A DNA stretch of 64,000 nucleotides from positions 6,075,501-6,139,500 of the forward strand of contig NZ_CP109487.1 in the NCBI RefSeq assembly GCF_036227605.1. The letters run 5' to 3'. The notes beneath the pieces were generated by a model. That model saw nothing but the letters and a program-made list of their open reading frames with translations, searched no databases and was not told the origin of the DNA. Shown here one piece after another: positions 7,931 to 17,440 of the stretch. The stretch's first letter is position 1; each line of letters starts with the position of its first letter. The translations under genes were made by a program, and so were the position numbers. Source of the DNA: Streptomyces sp. NBC_01439. Lineage in GTDB: Bacteria > Actinomycetota > Actinomycetes > Streptomycetales > Streptomycetaceae.

Positions 7931-9913
7931 TCAGCCGCCATTCTCCGGCTCGAACATTGAACGCTCTGCAAACTCGCCTGATTGTACGTACGCTTTTGAT
8001 TCTTGGATGATTTGGGTAACGAAATGCTGAGTTCCCAGTAGGATATTGGTGCTGGCTGCGTTCTCGCGGGCGCGTTTGCCGATCTCCCGCCCGCGTACAT
8101 TGTTGTAGAGGTCCGCCAACTGGTCGCCTCGCTCGCCTTCGTGCAGGTACGCCTCATGGGCGTCGGCCCACGTGAGTGCACGGTCCTCTCCGAACTCCAG
8201 CGTCAGTCTGGCCTGCCATAGAGTGTGGCGGTAGGCGTTGGTGTCCAAACCTGTGCGCTCCTTCTCCTCGTTGGCCAATTGCTGAGACCATTTCTCGATC
8301 CCGTAAGCTTTCAGGCATTCCATCAGATTGTGTCTGCACTCGGTGCGCTCTGCGAGGTTCGGTTTAAACAGTGGATTCTTGGCTTTCGTGTTCCCTCCCT
8401 CGCCCGGAATCCAGTTGAGTGGCCAGGTTTGCCGACCGAAATAGTCCTGCTCCAAGCGGAGCGCCTGAGTCGCGATCTCTTGCTTGCTGCGACCGTCGAG
8501 GAGTCTCACATAGAGCCCGACCGGACGCTTCGGCGGCCCGCAGTAAATCCCACAGAGCTGGACACGCCTGGATCGCAGCGTGCCGTATCCGGTGGTGTAC
8601 CTACTTGCGGCCTGGACGACATTCTGGGGAGCGGACTCGAAGCCACCGTCGTCGTTGTTGCCTTCGAAGTACTTGAGGCCGTCCGGGTCGGAGAAGGTGA
8701 ATGGGTTGTTCGCGGCATAGGTGTAGCCATGGAGCTGCTGGGCATCTTTGAGGTCCATGATCGGGTCGACTGAGATGAAACGGCCGATCAGGGGGTCGTA
8801 CTCGCGGGCGCCGATGTGGGTCAGGCCGCTGTCGTTGTCCTTGGTGCCTCCGACGAAGGTCTTCTCACCGGTCCAGGTCGTGGGCTGGGTGCCCCGGGTC
8901 TCGCCGAACAGGCCAGTCTTGCGCCGGGTGACGGTTTGGGTCACATCTGCGGCGATCTGGATGGTGCCGGTCTTGTGGTGGTCGGCGAGGGTGAAGGTGA
9001 GCTTGCCCCCTGTCCGTACCGCGATGTCCCCGTAGTAGCGGGTGCCCGTGACCGTGCCCGCCTTGTTGAGCTTCAGCTCGTTGCCCGCAGGCAGGTAGAG
9101 CGTGGTGGCGTCCTTCTCCTGGCGCAGGATGCGGTTGCCCGAGGTGTCGTAGACGTAGTTATCGGTGGATGTTCCCCGGGTCGCCGTCTTCAGGTGTCCT
9201 TCGGCGTCCCAGTCGAAGGACTGGGTCTCACCGGTTCCGATTCTGCGGGTCTTGGTGTTCCCGGATGCGTCGTAGGTAAAGGTCTCTTCGTGCGGGTCGG
9301 TTCCCGTCTGGGTGACCTTGGGCAGGTCGTGCTTGCCGGCGGTCGGTGCCCCATAGGTACGGACGGTGTCGGTGGACGGGCCCGAGGCGGTCTTGTGCTT
9401 GGTCTCCGTCTTGCGGTTGCCGACGGCGTCGTAGGTGTACGTCGTCCAGTACGGGGCCTCGCCACCGAGGACGGATGCCGACGGGGAAGCCGCGCAGGTC
9501 TCGCCCTTATTGGTCCAGGCCTGGGTGATGCGGCGCAGGGCGTCGAGGCTGACGCACTGGATGTCGGTGGTACGGGCGGCGTCCTGACCGTAAGCGGCGG
9601 CGATGGACTTCAGGTTGCCGACCTGGTCGAACCCGTACTTGGTCTCTTCGATCCTCTTCGGTGCCACGTCGCGGTCGGTGGTCGTGCGGATGACCGCGCC
9701 GGTGTGCTCGTCGTACTCATTCGACGTGTAGATGCGCTGCTTGGTGGCACCGAGTTCCTGACGGAGCGCGCGGCCGTAATGATCGTAGGTCGTTGCCGCG
9801 ATGAGGCGTTCGTTGTCGGTGGCCATGCTGTCCAGCAGGCCCGAGACCTCGTGGTAGGTGAGGCCGACCGTCTCGGCCGGGAGGCCGCCGATGGCGGGGT
9901 GGTCGGTCGACAC
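7931..9913 (-). CDS. 5'-truncated RHS-repeat protein with C-terminal toxin-like domain
   Basis: 660 residues. Residues 1-360 are YD-type RHS repeats (TYDAVGNRKTETK, FTYDASGNTKTRR, NYVYDTSGNRIL); the conserved RHS core end follows (LTHIGAREYDPLIGRFISVDP to FSDPDGL, about 363-408); a variable C-terminal domain occupies 411-660. That domain has NAYRHTLWQARL (about 556), WADAHE (about 585) and DLYNNVRGREIG (about 601), a pattern I associate with a DUF6973-like domain found at RHS/WapA C-termini. Full RHS proteins are usually well over 1,000 residues with a signal peptide; here both are missing. The GTG at 9913 lacks a ribosome binding site and the RHS frame stays open upstream to about 9975, so the gene looks truncated rather than short. 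Base composition falls visibly across the toxin end. Confidence 0.8.
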   Translation of the reverse strand: MSTDHPAIGGLPAETVGLTYHEVSGLLDSMATDNERLIAATTYDHYGRALRQELGATKQRIYTSNEYDEHTGAVIRTTTDRDVAPKRIEETKYGFDQVGNLKSIAAAYGQDAARTTDIQCVSLDALRRITQAWTNKGETCAASPSASVLGGEAPYWTTYTYDAVGNRKTETKHKTASGPSTDTVRTYGAPTAGKHDLPKVTQTGTDPHEETFTYDASGNTKTRRIGTGETQSFDWDAEGHLKTATRGTSTDNYVYDTSGNRILRQEKDATTLYLPAGNELKLNKAGTVTGTRYYGDIAVRTGGKLTFTLADHHKTGTIQIAADVTQTVTRRKTGLFGETRGTQPTTWTGEKTFVGGTKDNDSGLTHIGAREYDPLIGRFISVDPIMDLKDAQQLHGYTYAANNPFTFSDPDGLKYFEGNNDDGGFESAPQNVVQAASRYTTGYGTLRSRRVQLCGIYCGPPKRPVGLYVRLLDGRSKQEIATQALRLEQDYFGRQTWPLNWIPGEGGNTKAKNPLFKPNLAERTECRHNLMECLKAYGIEKWSQQLANEEKERTGLDTNAYRHTLWQARLTLEFGEDRALTWADAHEAYLHEGERGDQLADLYNNVRGREIGKRARENAASTNILLGTQHFVTQIIQESKAYVQSGEFAERSMFEPENGG

Positions 9914-9981
9914 GGGCTGACCAATGATGTTGTAGGTATTCGTCCACTTGTATGTGCCGGCAAGAGCGCCGGTCGTCGGGG
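9914..9981. other. Head-to-head rearrangement junction between RHS and surface-protein genes
   Basis: Reading leftward, the RHS frame continues open upstream of 9913 as TTGALAGTYKWTN until about 9975 and then meets a stop. Reading rightward, the recognisable surface-protein homology begins abruptly at WTLEIKPDQALL, 9979. Neither side has a signal peptide, ribosome binding site or promoter. The two coding blocks abut within a few bases, which is what an inversion or deletion breakpoint would leave. Confidence 0.65.
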
Positions 9982-12900
9982 TGGACCCTGGAGATCAAGC
10001 CCGACCAGGCCCTCCTCGCGAGTGCCGAGACGAAGTACCCGGTCTACATCGACCCGTCGGTGGCGTGGGGCGAGCGACAGAACTGGTCGTGGGTCTACCG
10101 CACGTGGGAGAACAACTCCTACTGGAACACCAAGGAGGACGTGCGGGTCGGGTTCGAGAACAAGACGAACGGCCTGTCGCGGGCCTTCTTCCAGCTCGAT
10201 ACCTCCGCCGTCCGGGGTGCTCAGGTGTCGAAGGCGACCTTCCGGATCAAGGAGACCTGGTCCTGGTCCTGCACGCCCAAGCCCGTGGAGCTGTGGAGCA
10301 CCCACGGCATCTCGCCGGCGACCACCTGGAAGGAGCAGCCGGGCAGGCGCAACTGGCTCGACACCGTCAATGCCGCCAAGGGCCGGCCCGATTGCGCTGC
10401 GGGGAACCTCGAGTTCAACGCCACCGCCGCTGCCCAGGAAGCGGCGTCCAACGGCTGGTCCAGCATGACCGTGGGCCTGTACGCGTCGAACGAAGGTGAC
10501 GAGTACCACTGGAAGCGCTTCGACCCCAAGACCGTCACCCTGGAGATCGAGTACAACAACCCGCCCGACACGCCCTCGGACCCGGGCAGCTCACCGTGGG
10601 TGCCGTGCGACCAGGGCGGCTCGATCGGCAATACGACCATCGGCCTCCATGCGACGATCTCCGACCGTGATTCAGGCAACCTGAACACCGAGTTCCAGAT
10701 CTTCAAGGACGGCCAGAGCGCCCCGGCCCTCAGCCAGTCCATCCCGGCCAACAACGGCAGGGTCGCCACCTGGAACGTCCCGGACGCCTCGCTCCCCAAC
10801 GGGAGCTACAGCTGGAAGGCGCGGACGACCGACCAGGACGGCGCCCAGTCGGCCTGGTCCCAGGCGTGCAAGTTCAGCGTGGACCGCAACCGGCCTGCGG
10901 AGGCGCCGAAGATCACCTCGACCGTCTTCCCCGACGGCAGGAACGGCTGGCCCGCGGGCACCGGCAAGGCCCGCACGGCAGGGGACTTCGTCCTCTCCGC
11001 CAACGGCGTTCCGGACGTCACCTGGTACGGCTACTACACCGACTGGGACCCGGAGGTGAAGAGCACCACCGTTGCCGCCGGTGCTTCGTTCACGGCGAAG
11101 CTCACGCCGCCCGGCGCGGGCCCGCACTTCGTCTACGCCTTCAGTCAGGACGCTGCCGGGAACCGGTCCGACACCACTGTGTACCAGTTCTACGCGGCCC
11201 GCACGGAAGCGGCGGACGGGCCGCACGACCTCAACGGGGACGGCCTCCGCGACATATGGAGCAGCGATCTCTTCGGCAGCCTCCTGACCTACACCGGCCA
11301 GGGAAACGCGAAGTTCTCCGCGACGGTCGGCTCCGCCAAGTCCTTCACCGGCTCACAGGTCGCCACCTTGGGCGACTGGAACGGTGATGGTTACAACGAC
11401 ATGCTCAGCCTCGAGCAGCGGACCGGTGCGGACCGCAAGACGCTGTGGATCTACAAGAACAAGGACGGCCAGGGCACCGTCGGCAATCCCACCGAGTTGA
11501 AGGCGCGGGACACGGGCGGGGTCGGGTACTGGTCCGAAGCCGACCAGATCATCGCCCCCGGCAACCTCGACGGCAACGAACTCCCGGACATCCTCGTCAA
11601 GCGCAAGAACCAGCTCTGGGCCTACTTCAACACCTTCAACGGCATCCTGCCGACGCCGGTGCTCGTCGGCGGCACCGACTGGGACAAGTACACGGTCATC
11701 GCCCCCGGCGACCTCAACGGTGACAAGGTCCCCGACCTGTGGCTGAGGGATAACGCCACCGGTGACGTCCTGCGTACCTACGGGAAGAAGAGCCTGGACC
11801 CGAACCAGGCGGTCGACCTGGCCACCTGGGGCACCCAGACCCGAACGAAGGTCGGCTCCGGTATGAGCCAGGCCGCCTATCCGCAGGCCGGTTCGTCCGG
11901 CGATCTCAATGGTGACGGCGTCCCCGACCTGTGGGCCCGTCAGGCCGACAACACGATGGTCGGCCGGCCCGGCCAGCTGGCCGCCGACGGCAAGAGCGTG
12001 AGCTCCTTCGGCTCGCAGTTCGAGATCGACGGCGTACCCGGCGCGCGCATTCCTTCCGGCACCACCCTGACCTCGGGCCAGGAGTTCTCCAGCGGCAACG
12101 CCAAGCTGCGGATGCAGGCCGACGGCAACCTCGTGATGCTGAGCAAGGGCGACAAGCAGCTCTGGGCCACGGGAACCGGGGGCAACCCGGGCGCCACGGC
12201 ACGCATGCAGAGCGACGGCAGCTTCGTCGTCGTCACGGCCGACGCCAGGAAGACCCTGTGGAGCAGCAACACCAAGACACCGTCTGCGTACGCGGTGCTC
12301 CAGCCTCGTGGCGTGCTCGTGCTCTACGGCCCCTCCGGGCAGAGCCTGTGGACCAGCGGCACCCAGAGCCGTCCGGACTACAACGGTGACGGCTACACCG
12401 ACGTGGCCGCCCGGGACGTCAACGGTGACCTGTGGATCTACTCGGGCACCGGCGGTACGGGCACCGGCACGCTCGGCAGCCGCTACTTCGTGGGCAACGG
12501 CTTCTGGCGTGACTACTGGACGAACATCTACACCGCCGACCTCAACAACGACGGACACACCGACCTCGTCGTGCGCACTCAGGTCGGGGAGCTGTACCTG
12601 TTCCCGGGTACCGGCCGAGGTGGAGCCGAACCGTTCGGCAACCGCACCCTGATCGGCACCGGCTGGAACATGTACGCGGACCTCGGCTTCGGCGATATGA
12701 ACGGTGACGGTCGCACCGACCTCATCGCCCGTGGCGGCGACGGCAACCTGTGGGTCTACCCCCACACCGGCGGTATCGGCACCGAAACCCTCGGCAGCCG
12801 GGTCTTCGTCGCTGACGGCTGGTGGACCGACCACTGGAAGAACATCCGGTTCGCCGACCTCAGCAACGATCAGAAGGTCGACATCGTCGGGCAGACCGTT

Positions 12901-13143
12901 GACGGCAATCTCCACCTCTACGCGAACACGAGCAACGGCGAGGGCGCCATCAGCTTCGGCCCCCGCACGTTCCTCGGCGACGGCTGGTGGCCCGGCATCT
13001 GGAACCCCTATCCCACCGACCTCAACAGTGACGGCAGGCCGGAGTACACCGGCGTGACCAGTAACGGGGAGCTCTTCGACTTCCTGGACACCGGCAGGAC
13101 CCTGGTCGGTACCGGCTGGAACGGATACGACCTGGCCCTCTGA
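9952..13143 (+). CDS. 5'-truncated surface protein: DNRLRE, FG-GAP repeats and a bulb-lectin domain
   Basis: 1,063 residues. After about nine unrelated residues the sequence enters a DNRLRE-type domain (KYPVYIDPSVAWG, FFQLDTSAVRGAQVSKATFRIKE), then an Ig/fibronectin-like stretch (about 195-400). Calcium-binding FG-GAP/VCBS repeats follow (DLNGDGLRDIW, DWNGDGYNDML, DLNGDKVPDLW, DLNGDGVPDLW), interrupted at about 700-805 by a bulb-type mannose-binding lectin module (MQADGNLVML, MQSDGSFVVV, LQPRGVLVLY). A second group of FG-GAP repeats ends the protein. It should be secreted, but no signal peptide or ribosome binding site exists at the ATG; the true 5' end appears lost at 9979. Probably a decayed gene, although the frame is fully intact over 3 kb. 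Confidence 0.78.
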   Translation: MCRQERRSSGWTLEIKPDQALLASAETKYPVYIDPSVAWGERQNWSWVYRTWENNSYWNTKEDVRVGFENKTNGLSRAFFQLDTSAVRGAQVSKATFRIKETWSWSCTPKPVELWSTHGISPATTWKEQPGRRNWLDTVNAAKGRPDCAAGNLEFNATAAAQEAASNGWSSMTVGLYASNEGDEYHWKRFDPKTVTLEIEYNNPPDTPSDPGSSPWVPCDQGGSIGNTTIGLHATISDRDSGNLNTEFQIFKDGQSAPALSQSIPANNGRVATWNVPDASLPNGSYSWKARTTDQDGAQSAWSQACKFSVDRNRPAEAPKITSTVFPDGRNGWPAGTGKARTAGDFVLSANGVPDVTWYGYYTDWDPEVKSTTVAAGASFTAKLTPPGAGPHFVYAFSQDAAGNRSDTTVYQFYAARTEAADGPHDLNGDGLRDIWSSDLFGSLLTYTGQGNAKFSATVGSAKSFTGSQVATLGDWNGDGYNDMLSLEQRTGADRKTLWIYKNKDGQGTVGNPTELKARDTGGVGYWSEADQIIAPGNLDGNELPDILVKRKNQLWAYFNTFNGILPTPVLVGGTDWDKYTVIAPGDLNGDKVPDLWLRDNATGDVLRTYGKKSLDPNQAVDLATWGTQTRTKVGSGMSQAAYPQAGSSGDLNGDGVPDLWARQADNTMVGRPGQLAADGKSVSSFGSQFEIDGVPGARIPSGTTLTSGQEFSSGNAKLRMQADGNLVMLSKGDKQLWATGTGGNPGATARMQSDGSFVVVTADARKTLWSSNTKTPSAYAVLQPRGVLVLYGPSGQSLWTSGTQSRPDYNGDGYTDVAARDVNGDLWIYSGTGGTGTGTLGSRYFVGNGFWRDYWTNIYTADLNNDGHTDLVVRTQVGELYLFPGTGRGGAEPFGNRTLIGTGWNMYADLGFGDMNGDGRTDLIARGGDGNLWVYPHTGGIGTETLGSRVFVADGWWTDHWKNIRFADLSNDQKVDIVGQTVDGNLHLYANTSNGEGAISFGPRTFLGDGWWPGIWNPYPTDLNSDGRPEYTGVTSNGELFDFLDTGRTLVGTGWNGYDLAL

Positions 13144-13160
13144 TCCGGGCCGATTGTTGA

Positions 13161-13200
13161 GAGGGGGGTGAGGTCCCGTGGGGGACCTCACCCCCCTCTT
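13161..13200. terminator. Long hairpin terminator after the surface-protein gene
   Basis: Perfect 17-bp stem GAGGGGGGTGAGGTCCC / GGGACCTCACCCCCCTC with loop GTGG, ending in CTT. It starts 18 bases after the stop codon and closes the accessory island on its right side. Confidence 0.85.
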
Positions 13201-13257
13201 CCGTTCCGCACGACCTTGTCGGCTCCGGTTGTCAGTGGCGGTGGTTACGGTCGCCGT

Positions 13258-14109
13258 ATGTGGAAGTCTCCGAAGGCGCGCAACCCGCTGTCCGTCCTGG
13301 CCGACGATCCCCAAGGGCGTTCCTTGGGGCTCGAGTTGCCCGCCGGTGGGCTCATCGATGTGCCCGGACGGCGGGGGTGGTGGCGGGAGGCCGCGCCGTT
13401 GCTGTGGGTGTCCGACGAGGCCGTGGGGGTCGGGGCGCTGGCCGCGCACCGGACTCCCGCGCTCGCAGCCGCCGGGCTACAGGCCGTGTTGCTCCAGGGG
13501 CGGCGCGGGCTGGAACGGTGGTGGCAGGAGCGGGAGTTCGAGCCGGAGCGGATGTCCGACCCCGACGACCACCACGTCGAGCCGGTGCTGCGCGAGTTCT
13601 GGAGCGCGGTGTTGCCCGACCCCGAGGAGGGGGCGGAGGGGGAGGAGCTCATCGCCCCCTTCGGTCGGGACTGGCCCGGGCTCGCGGATCCGGGGCCCGA
13701 GGGCGGGGCGGATCCGGACGCCGTGGCCCGTGCGCTCGCGGACGGGCTGATCGCGAGCGGCTTCCTGCCGAGCCCGCGGCTCGCGCTGGTCCCCGCGGTC
13801 CGCGGGGCCGACGTACCGACCGCGATGGGTTGGTGCGGTCCGACCAACCACGAGAACGACACCGCCCTCATCAGCACGGTCCTTCGCTCCTGGGAGGACC
13901 GCTTCGGCGCCCGCGTCGTCGCCCTCGGCTTCGACGAGCTCCACGTGTCCGTCGCGGCCCCGCCGCGTACGGCCGCCCACGCGCTCCCCGTCGCGGCGGA
14001 GCACTTCGCCTTCTCGCCCGACAACATCTGGCAGGGCTCCGGCAGCATCCGCGCCTACGCCGACGAGGCGGTCACCGGCAGCAACCACTGGGGATTCTGG
14101 TGGGACTGA
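13258..14109 (+). CDS. DUF4253 domain protein
   Basis: 283 residues. The C-terminal half matches the DUF4253 pattern: CGPTNHENDTALISTVLRSWEDRFGARVVALGFDEL in outline and the closing NHWGFWWD. The function of the family is unknown; members often sit near toxin or stress loci. ATG 13258 is chosen because upstream in-frame codons fall inside the preceding terminator, and because TACGGT ends six bases before it with no ribosome binding site, a leaderless arrangement. It converges on the thioesterase gene. Confidence 0.85.
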   Translation: MWKSPKARNPLSVLADDPQGRSLGLELPAGGLIDVPGRRGWWREAAPLLWVSDEAVGVGALAAHRTPALAAAGLQAVLLQGRRGLERWWQEREFEPERMSDPDDHHVEPVLREFWSAVLPDPEEGAEGEELIAPFGRDWPGLADPGPEGGADPDAVARALADGLIASGFLPSPRLALVPAVRGADVPTAMGWCGPTNHENDTALISTVLRSWEDRFGARVVALGFDELHVSVAAPPRTAAHALPVAAEHFAFSPDNIWQGSGSIRAYADEAVTGSNHWGFWWD

Positions 14110-14125
14110 GACGGGCGGGCGCAGG

Positions 14126-15004
14126 TCACGCACGCGGGACGCGTACGACACCCTCCTGGATGACCGTCACGGCCAGCCGGCCGTCCTGCGTCCAGATGCG
14201 GGCCTGGCCGAGGCCCCGGCCCGCGGCCGCCGAGGGCGACTCCTGGTCGTACAGCAGCCACTCGTCCGCGCGGAAGGGCCGGTGGAACCACATGGCGTGG
14301 TCCAGCGAGGCGCCGACCACGTCGCCCACCGCCCAGCCGCCCCGCCCGTGCGCGAGCAGCACCGAGTCCAGCAGGGTCATGTCGGAGACGTAGGTGGCGA
14401 GGCAGGTGTGCAGCAGTGGATCGTCGCTGTCCAGCTTGCCGGCCGTACGGAACCACACCTGCGAGCGCGGCTCCACCGGCTCGCCGATGCTGCCCCAGGG
14501 CGGGGTCGTGGCGTAGCGCAGGTCCACCGCCTCCCGCGTCTCGATCAGCCGCTCCACCGTGCCGGGGTCGCGGAAGATCTCGCGGTACGCGGGCAGCGAC
14601 TCGGCCGCGGTGGGCAGGGACTCCGGGTCCGGGGCGGACGGCATGGCGACCTGGTGGTCGAGGCCGTCCTCGTACTTCTGGAAGGACGCGGAGAGGTGGA
14701 AGATCGGCTGGCCGTGCTGGACGGCGACGACCCGGCGCGTGGTGAAGGAGCGCCCGTCACGGATCCGGTCCACCGAGTAGACGATCGGCGCGGAGGTGTC
14801 CCCGGTGCGCAGGAAGTACGAGTGCAGCGAGTGCGCGGTGCGGTCCGCGGGGACGGTCCGGCCGGCCGCGACCAGGGCCTGGGCCGCGACCTGGCCGCCG
14901 AAGACGCGCGGTACCAGCGAAGGCCGGCTGGTACCGCGGAAGATGTTCTCCTCGATCTGCTCGAGGTCGAGCAGATCGAGGAGCGTCGTCAGTGCGTCGT
15001 TCAT
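14126..15004 (-). CDS. tesB: Acyl-CoA thioesterase II (double hot-dog)
   Basis: Hydrolyses acyl-CoA to free acid and CoA. The 292-residue length fits two fused hot-dog domains; FGGQVAAQALVAAGRTV at residues 34-50 and FSxS-like HSYFLRTGDTSAPI are typical of the TesB family, and the second half carries DMTLLDSVLLAHG with the conserved Asp. The ATG at 15004 has no ribosome binding site; TACCCT (15016-15011) lies six bases upstream, so the mRNA is probably leaderless. The neighbour on the same strand is an acyl-CoA dehydrogenase, but the thioesterase lies downstream of it with its own promoter. Confidence 0.93.
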   Translation of the reverse strand: MNDALTTLLDLLDLEQIEENIFRGTSRPSLVPRVFGGQVAAQALVAAGRTVPADRTAHSLHSYFLRTGDTSAPIVYSVDRIRDGRSFTTRRVVAVQHGQPIFHLSASFQKYEDGLDHQVAMPSAPDPESLPTAAESLPAYREIFRDPGTVERLIETREAVDLRYATTPPWGSIGEPVEPRSQVWFRTAGKLDSDDPLLHTCLATYVSDMTLLDSVLLAHGRGGWAVGDVVGASLDHAMWFHRPFRADEWLLYDQESPSAAAGRGLGQARIWTQDGRLAVTVIQEGVVRVPRA

Positions 15005-15044
15005 GGGGGAAGGGTAGGTGCCCCGTGTTTCGTGTCCGGGGCCC

Positions 15045-16202
<1,158 letters not shown>

Positions 16203-16240
16203 AGCCGGCTCCCTTCGGTCGCGGCGGTCCGCCGCCATGC

Positions 16241-16256
16241 CTAAGCGCTTGCTCAG
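16241..16256. promoter_or_regulatory. Candidate operator of the acyl-CoA dehydrogenase gene
   Basis: CTAAGCGCTTGCTCAG is an imperfect palindrome (CTnAGC with GCTnAG half-sites) just upstream of the 16202 start. Such AGC-n4-GCT sites resemble TetR-family operators at acyl-CoA genes. No regulator gene is adjacent. Confidence 0.4.
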
Positions 16257-16450
16257 GCTAAGTTACCGGCCAGTCAAACTGGCTGTCCAGAGTGGAGGCG
16301 CCAAAGAAAGGGTGGGGTGGCTCACCCCCGGCCCCCCGGCGACGGCCCCGGCGGATGGGGTTCGTCCGCCGCCATGGTGGCCGGAATGCGCTGAAGAATG
16401 CCTCGTTCGTGGTCTCACGTACCGATTCGCTCTGCCCTAATCTGCCCGGC

Positions 16451-17440
16451 ATGCCACTTTTCCGGAGAGCGAAAAAGGCCGGCGCGGATGTGGGCGGGGG
16501 ACCGGAGTCATCGCCGGTGCCACCGTGGTGCGCGTGGTTCAGCCCCGCCGACTGGCACGTCTTTGAGGCACTGCTGAGCGATGTCTTCCTGGACGGGAAC
16601 ACGAGCGGGCCGCCCATGCGCTTCGGGGAGCACCGCCACCTCTCGCTCGCCGCCGAGGGCCGGGCCGGCGCACCGCTGGACCTCGCGGAGATAGCCGAGC
16701 TGGTCCGCGCGCTGCCGCACGCGAAGTGGCGGTCGGCCACCGTCTCCTTCCTGAACCAGAAGCAGCGGCTCGCCGAGCGCCGGCGCGAACTGGAACGCGC
16801 GGGCTTCGCCGAGGTCCGCAACCTGCTCATGCCGAGGCTGGTGACCGTCGGCGCGGTGACGGAGCGCAACGCGCTGGCGGTCGCCCTCACCGAGGAGCTC
16901 GCGGCCGTCGTGGTGATCCAGGTGGGCGGCTCCCTCTCCGCACCCGTCCTGCCGGAGCAGTTCGACTCCTGGCAGGTGGACGGCTCCGAGGTCTGGGCCG
17001 CGGCCATGGCCAACCTCGCCGCCGCGCCGGTCTCGCTCCAGTACAACGACGACGAGAACCCGCTGGTGAACGTAGAGGCCGACGGCGGATGGACCTCCAC
17101 CCACCTGCTGCGGGCCGCCGACCTGATCGACCGCCCGGCCCCGCTCGGCATCCTCGCGATGGTCCCCTTCCACGGTCACCTGATGCTGTGGGCCGTGGAA
17201 GGCCCGGAACTGCACACCTGCGTGATCGCCTACGGCCCGCTCGTGCGGCAGATGTGGGAGGACGCCCCGGAGGAGTACCGGCTGAGCTCGCGCCTGCTGT
17301 GGATCGGGGAGGACGGGATCGAGTCGATCGGGGTCGAGCCGGCCCCGCCCCGCAGCAAGCAGCCCGGGGTGATCACCGGTTCCGCCCGCTTCCTGCAGAT
17401 GCTCGCCTCCTTCCGCCCGCCGGACGACTACCCGGGCTGA
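16451..17440 (+). CDS. Conserved hypothetical protein, possible type III chaperone-like YbjN relative
   Basis: 329 residues, soluble, starting MPLFRRAKKAGADVGGG. No catalytic motif recognised. Acidic, with VNVEADGGWTSTHLLRAADLIDRPAPLGILAMVPFHGHLMLW in outline near the middle; the mixed alpha/beta texture is reminiscent of YbjN-type proteins but this is weak. TAATCT ends seven bases before the ATG and no ribosome binding site is present, so it is probably leaderless. It converges with the PucR-type gene, overlapping it by 13 bases. Confidence 0.8.
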   Translation: MPLFRRAKKAGADVGGGPESSPVPPWCAWFSPADWHVFEALLSDVFLDGNTSGPPMRFGEHRHLSLAAEGRAGAPLDLAEIAELVRALPHAKWRSATVSFLNQKQRLAERRRELERAGFAEVRNLLMPRLVTVGAVTERNALAVALTEELAAVVVIQVGGSLSAPVLPEQFDSWQVDGSEVWAAAMANLAAAPVSLQYNDDENPLVNVEADGGWTSTHLLRAADLIDRPAPLGILAMVPFHGHLMLWAVEGPELHTCVIAYGPLVRQMWEDAPEEYRLSSRLLWIGEDGIESIGVEPAPPRSKQPGVITGSARFLQMLASFRPPDDYPG

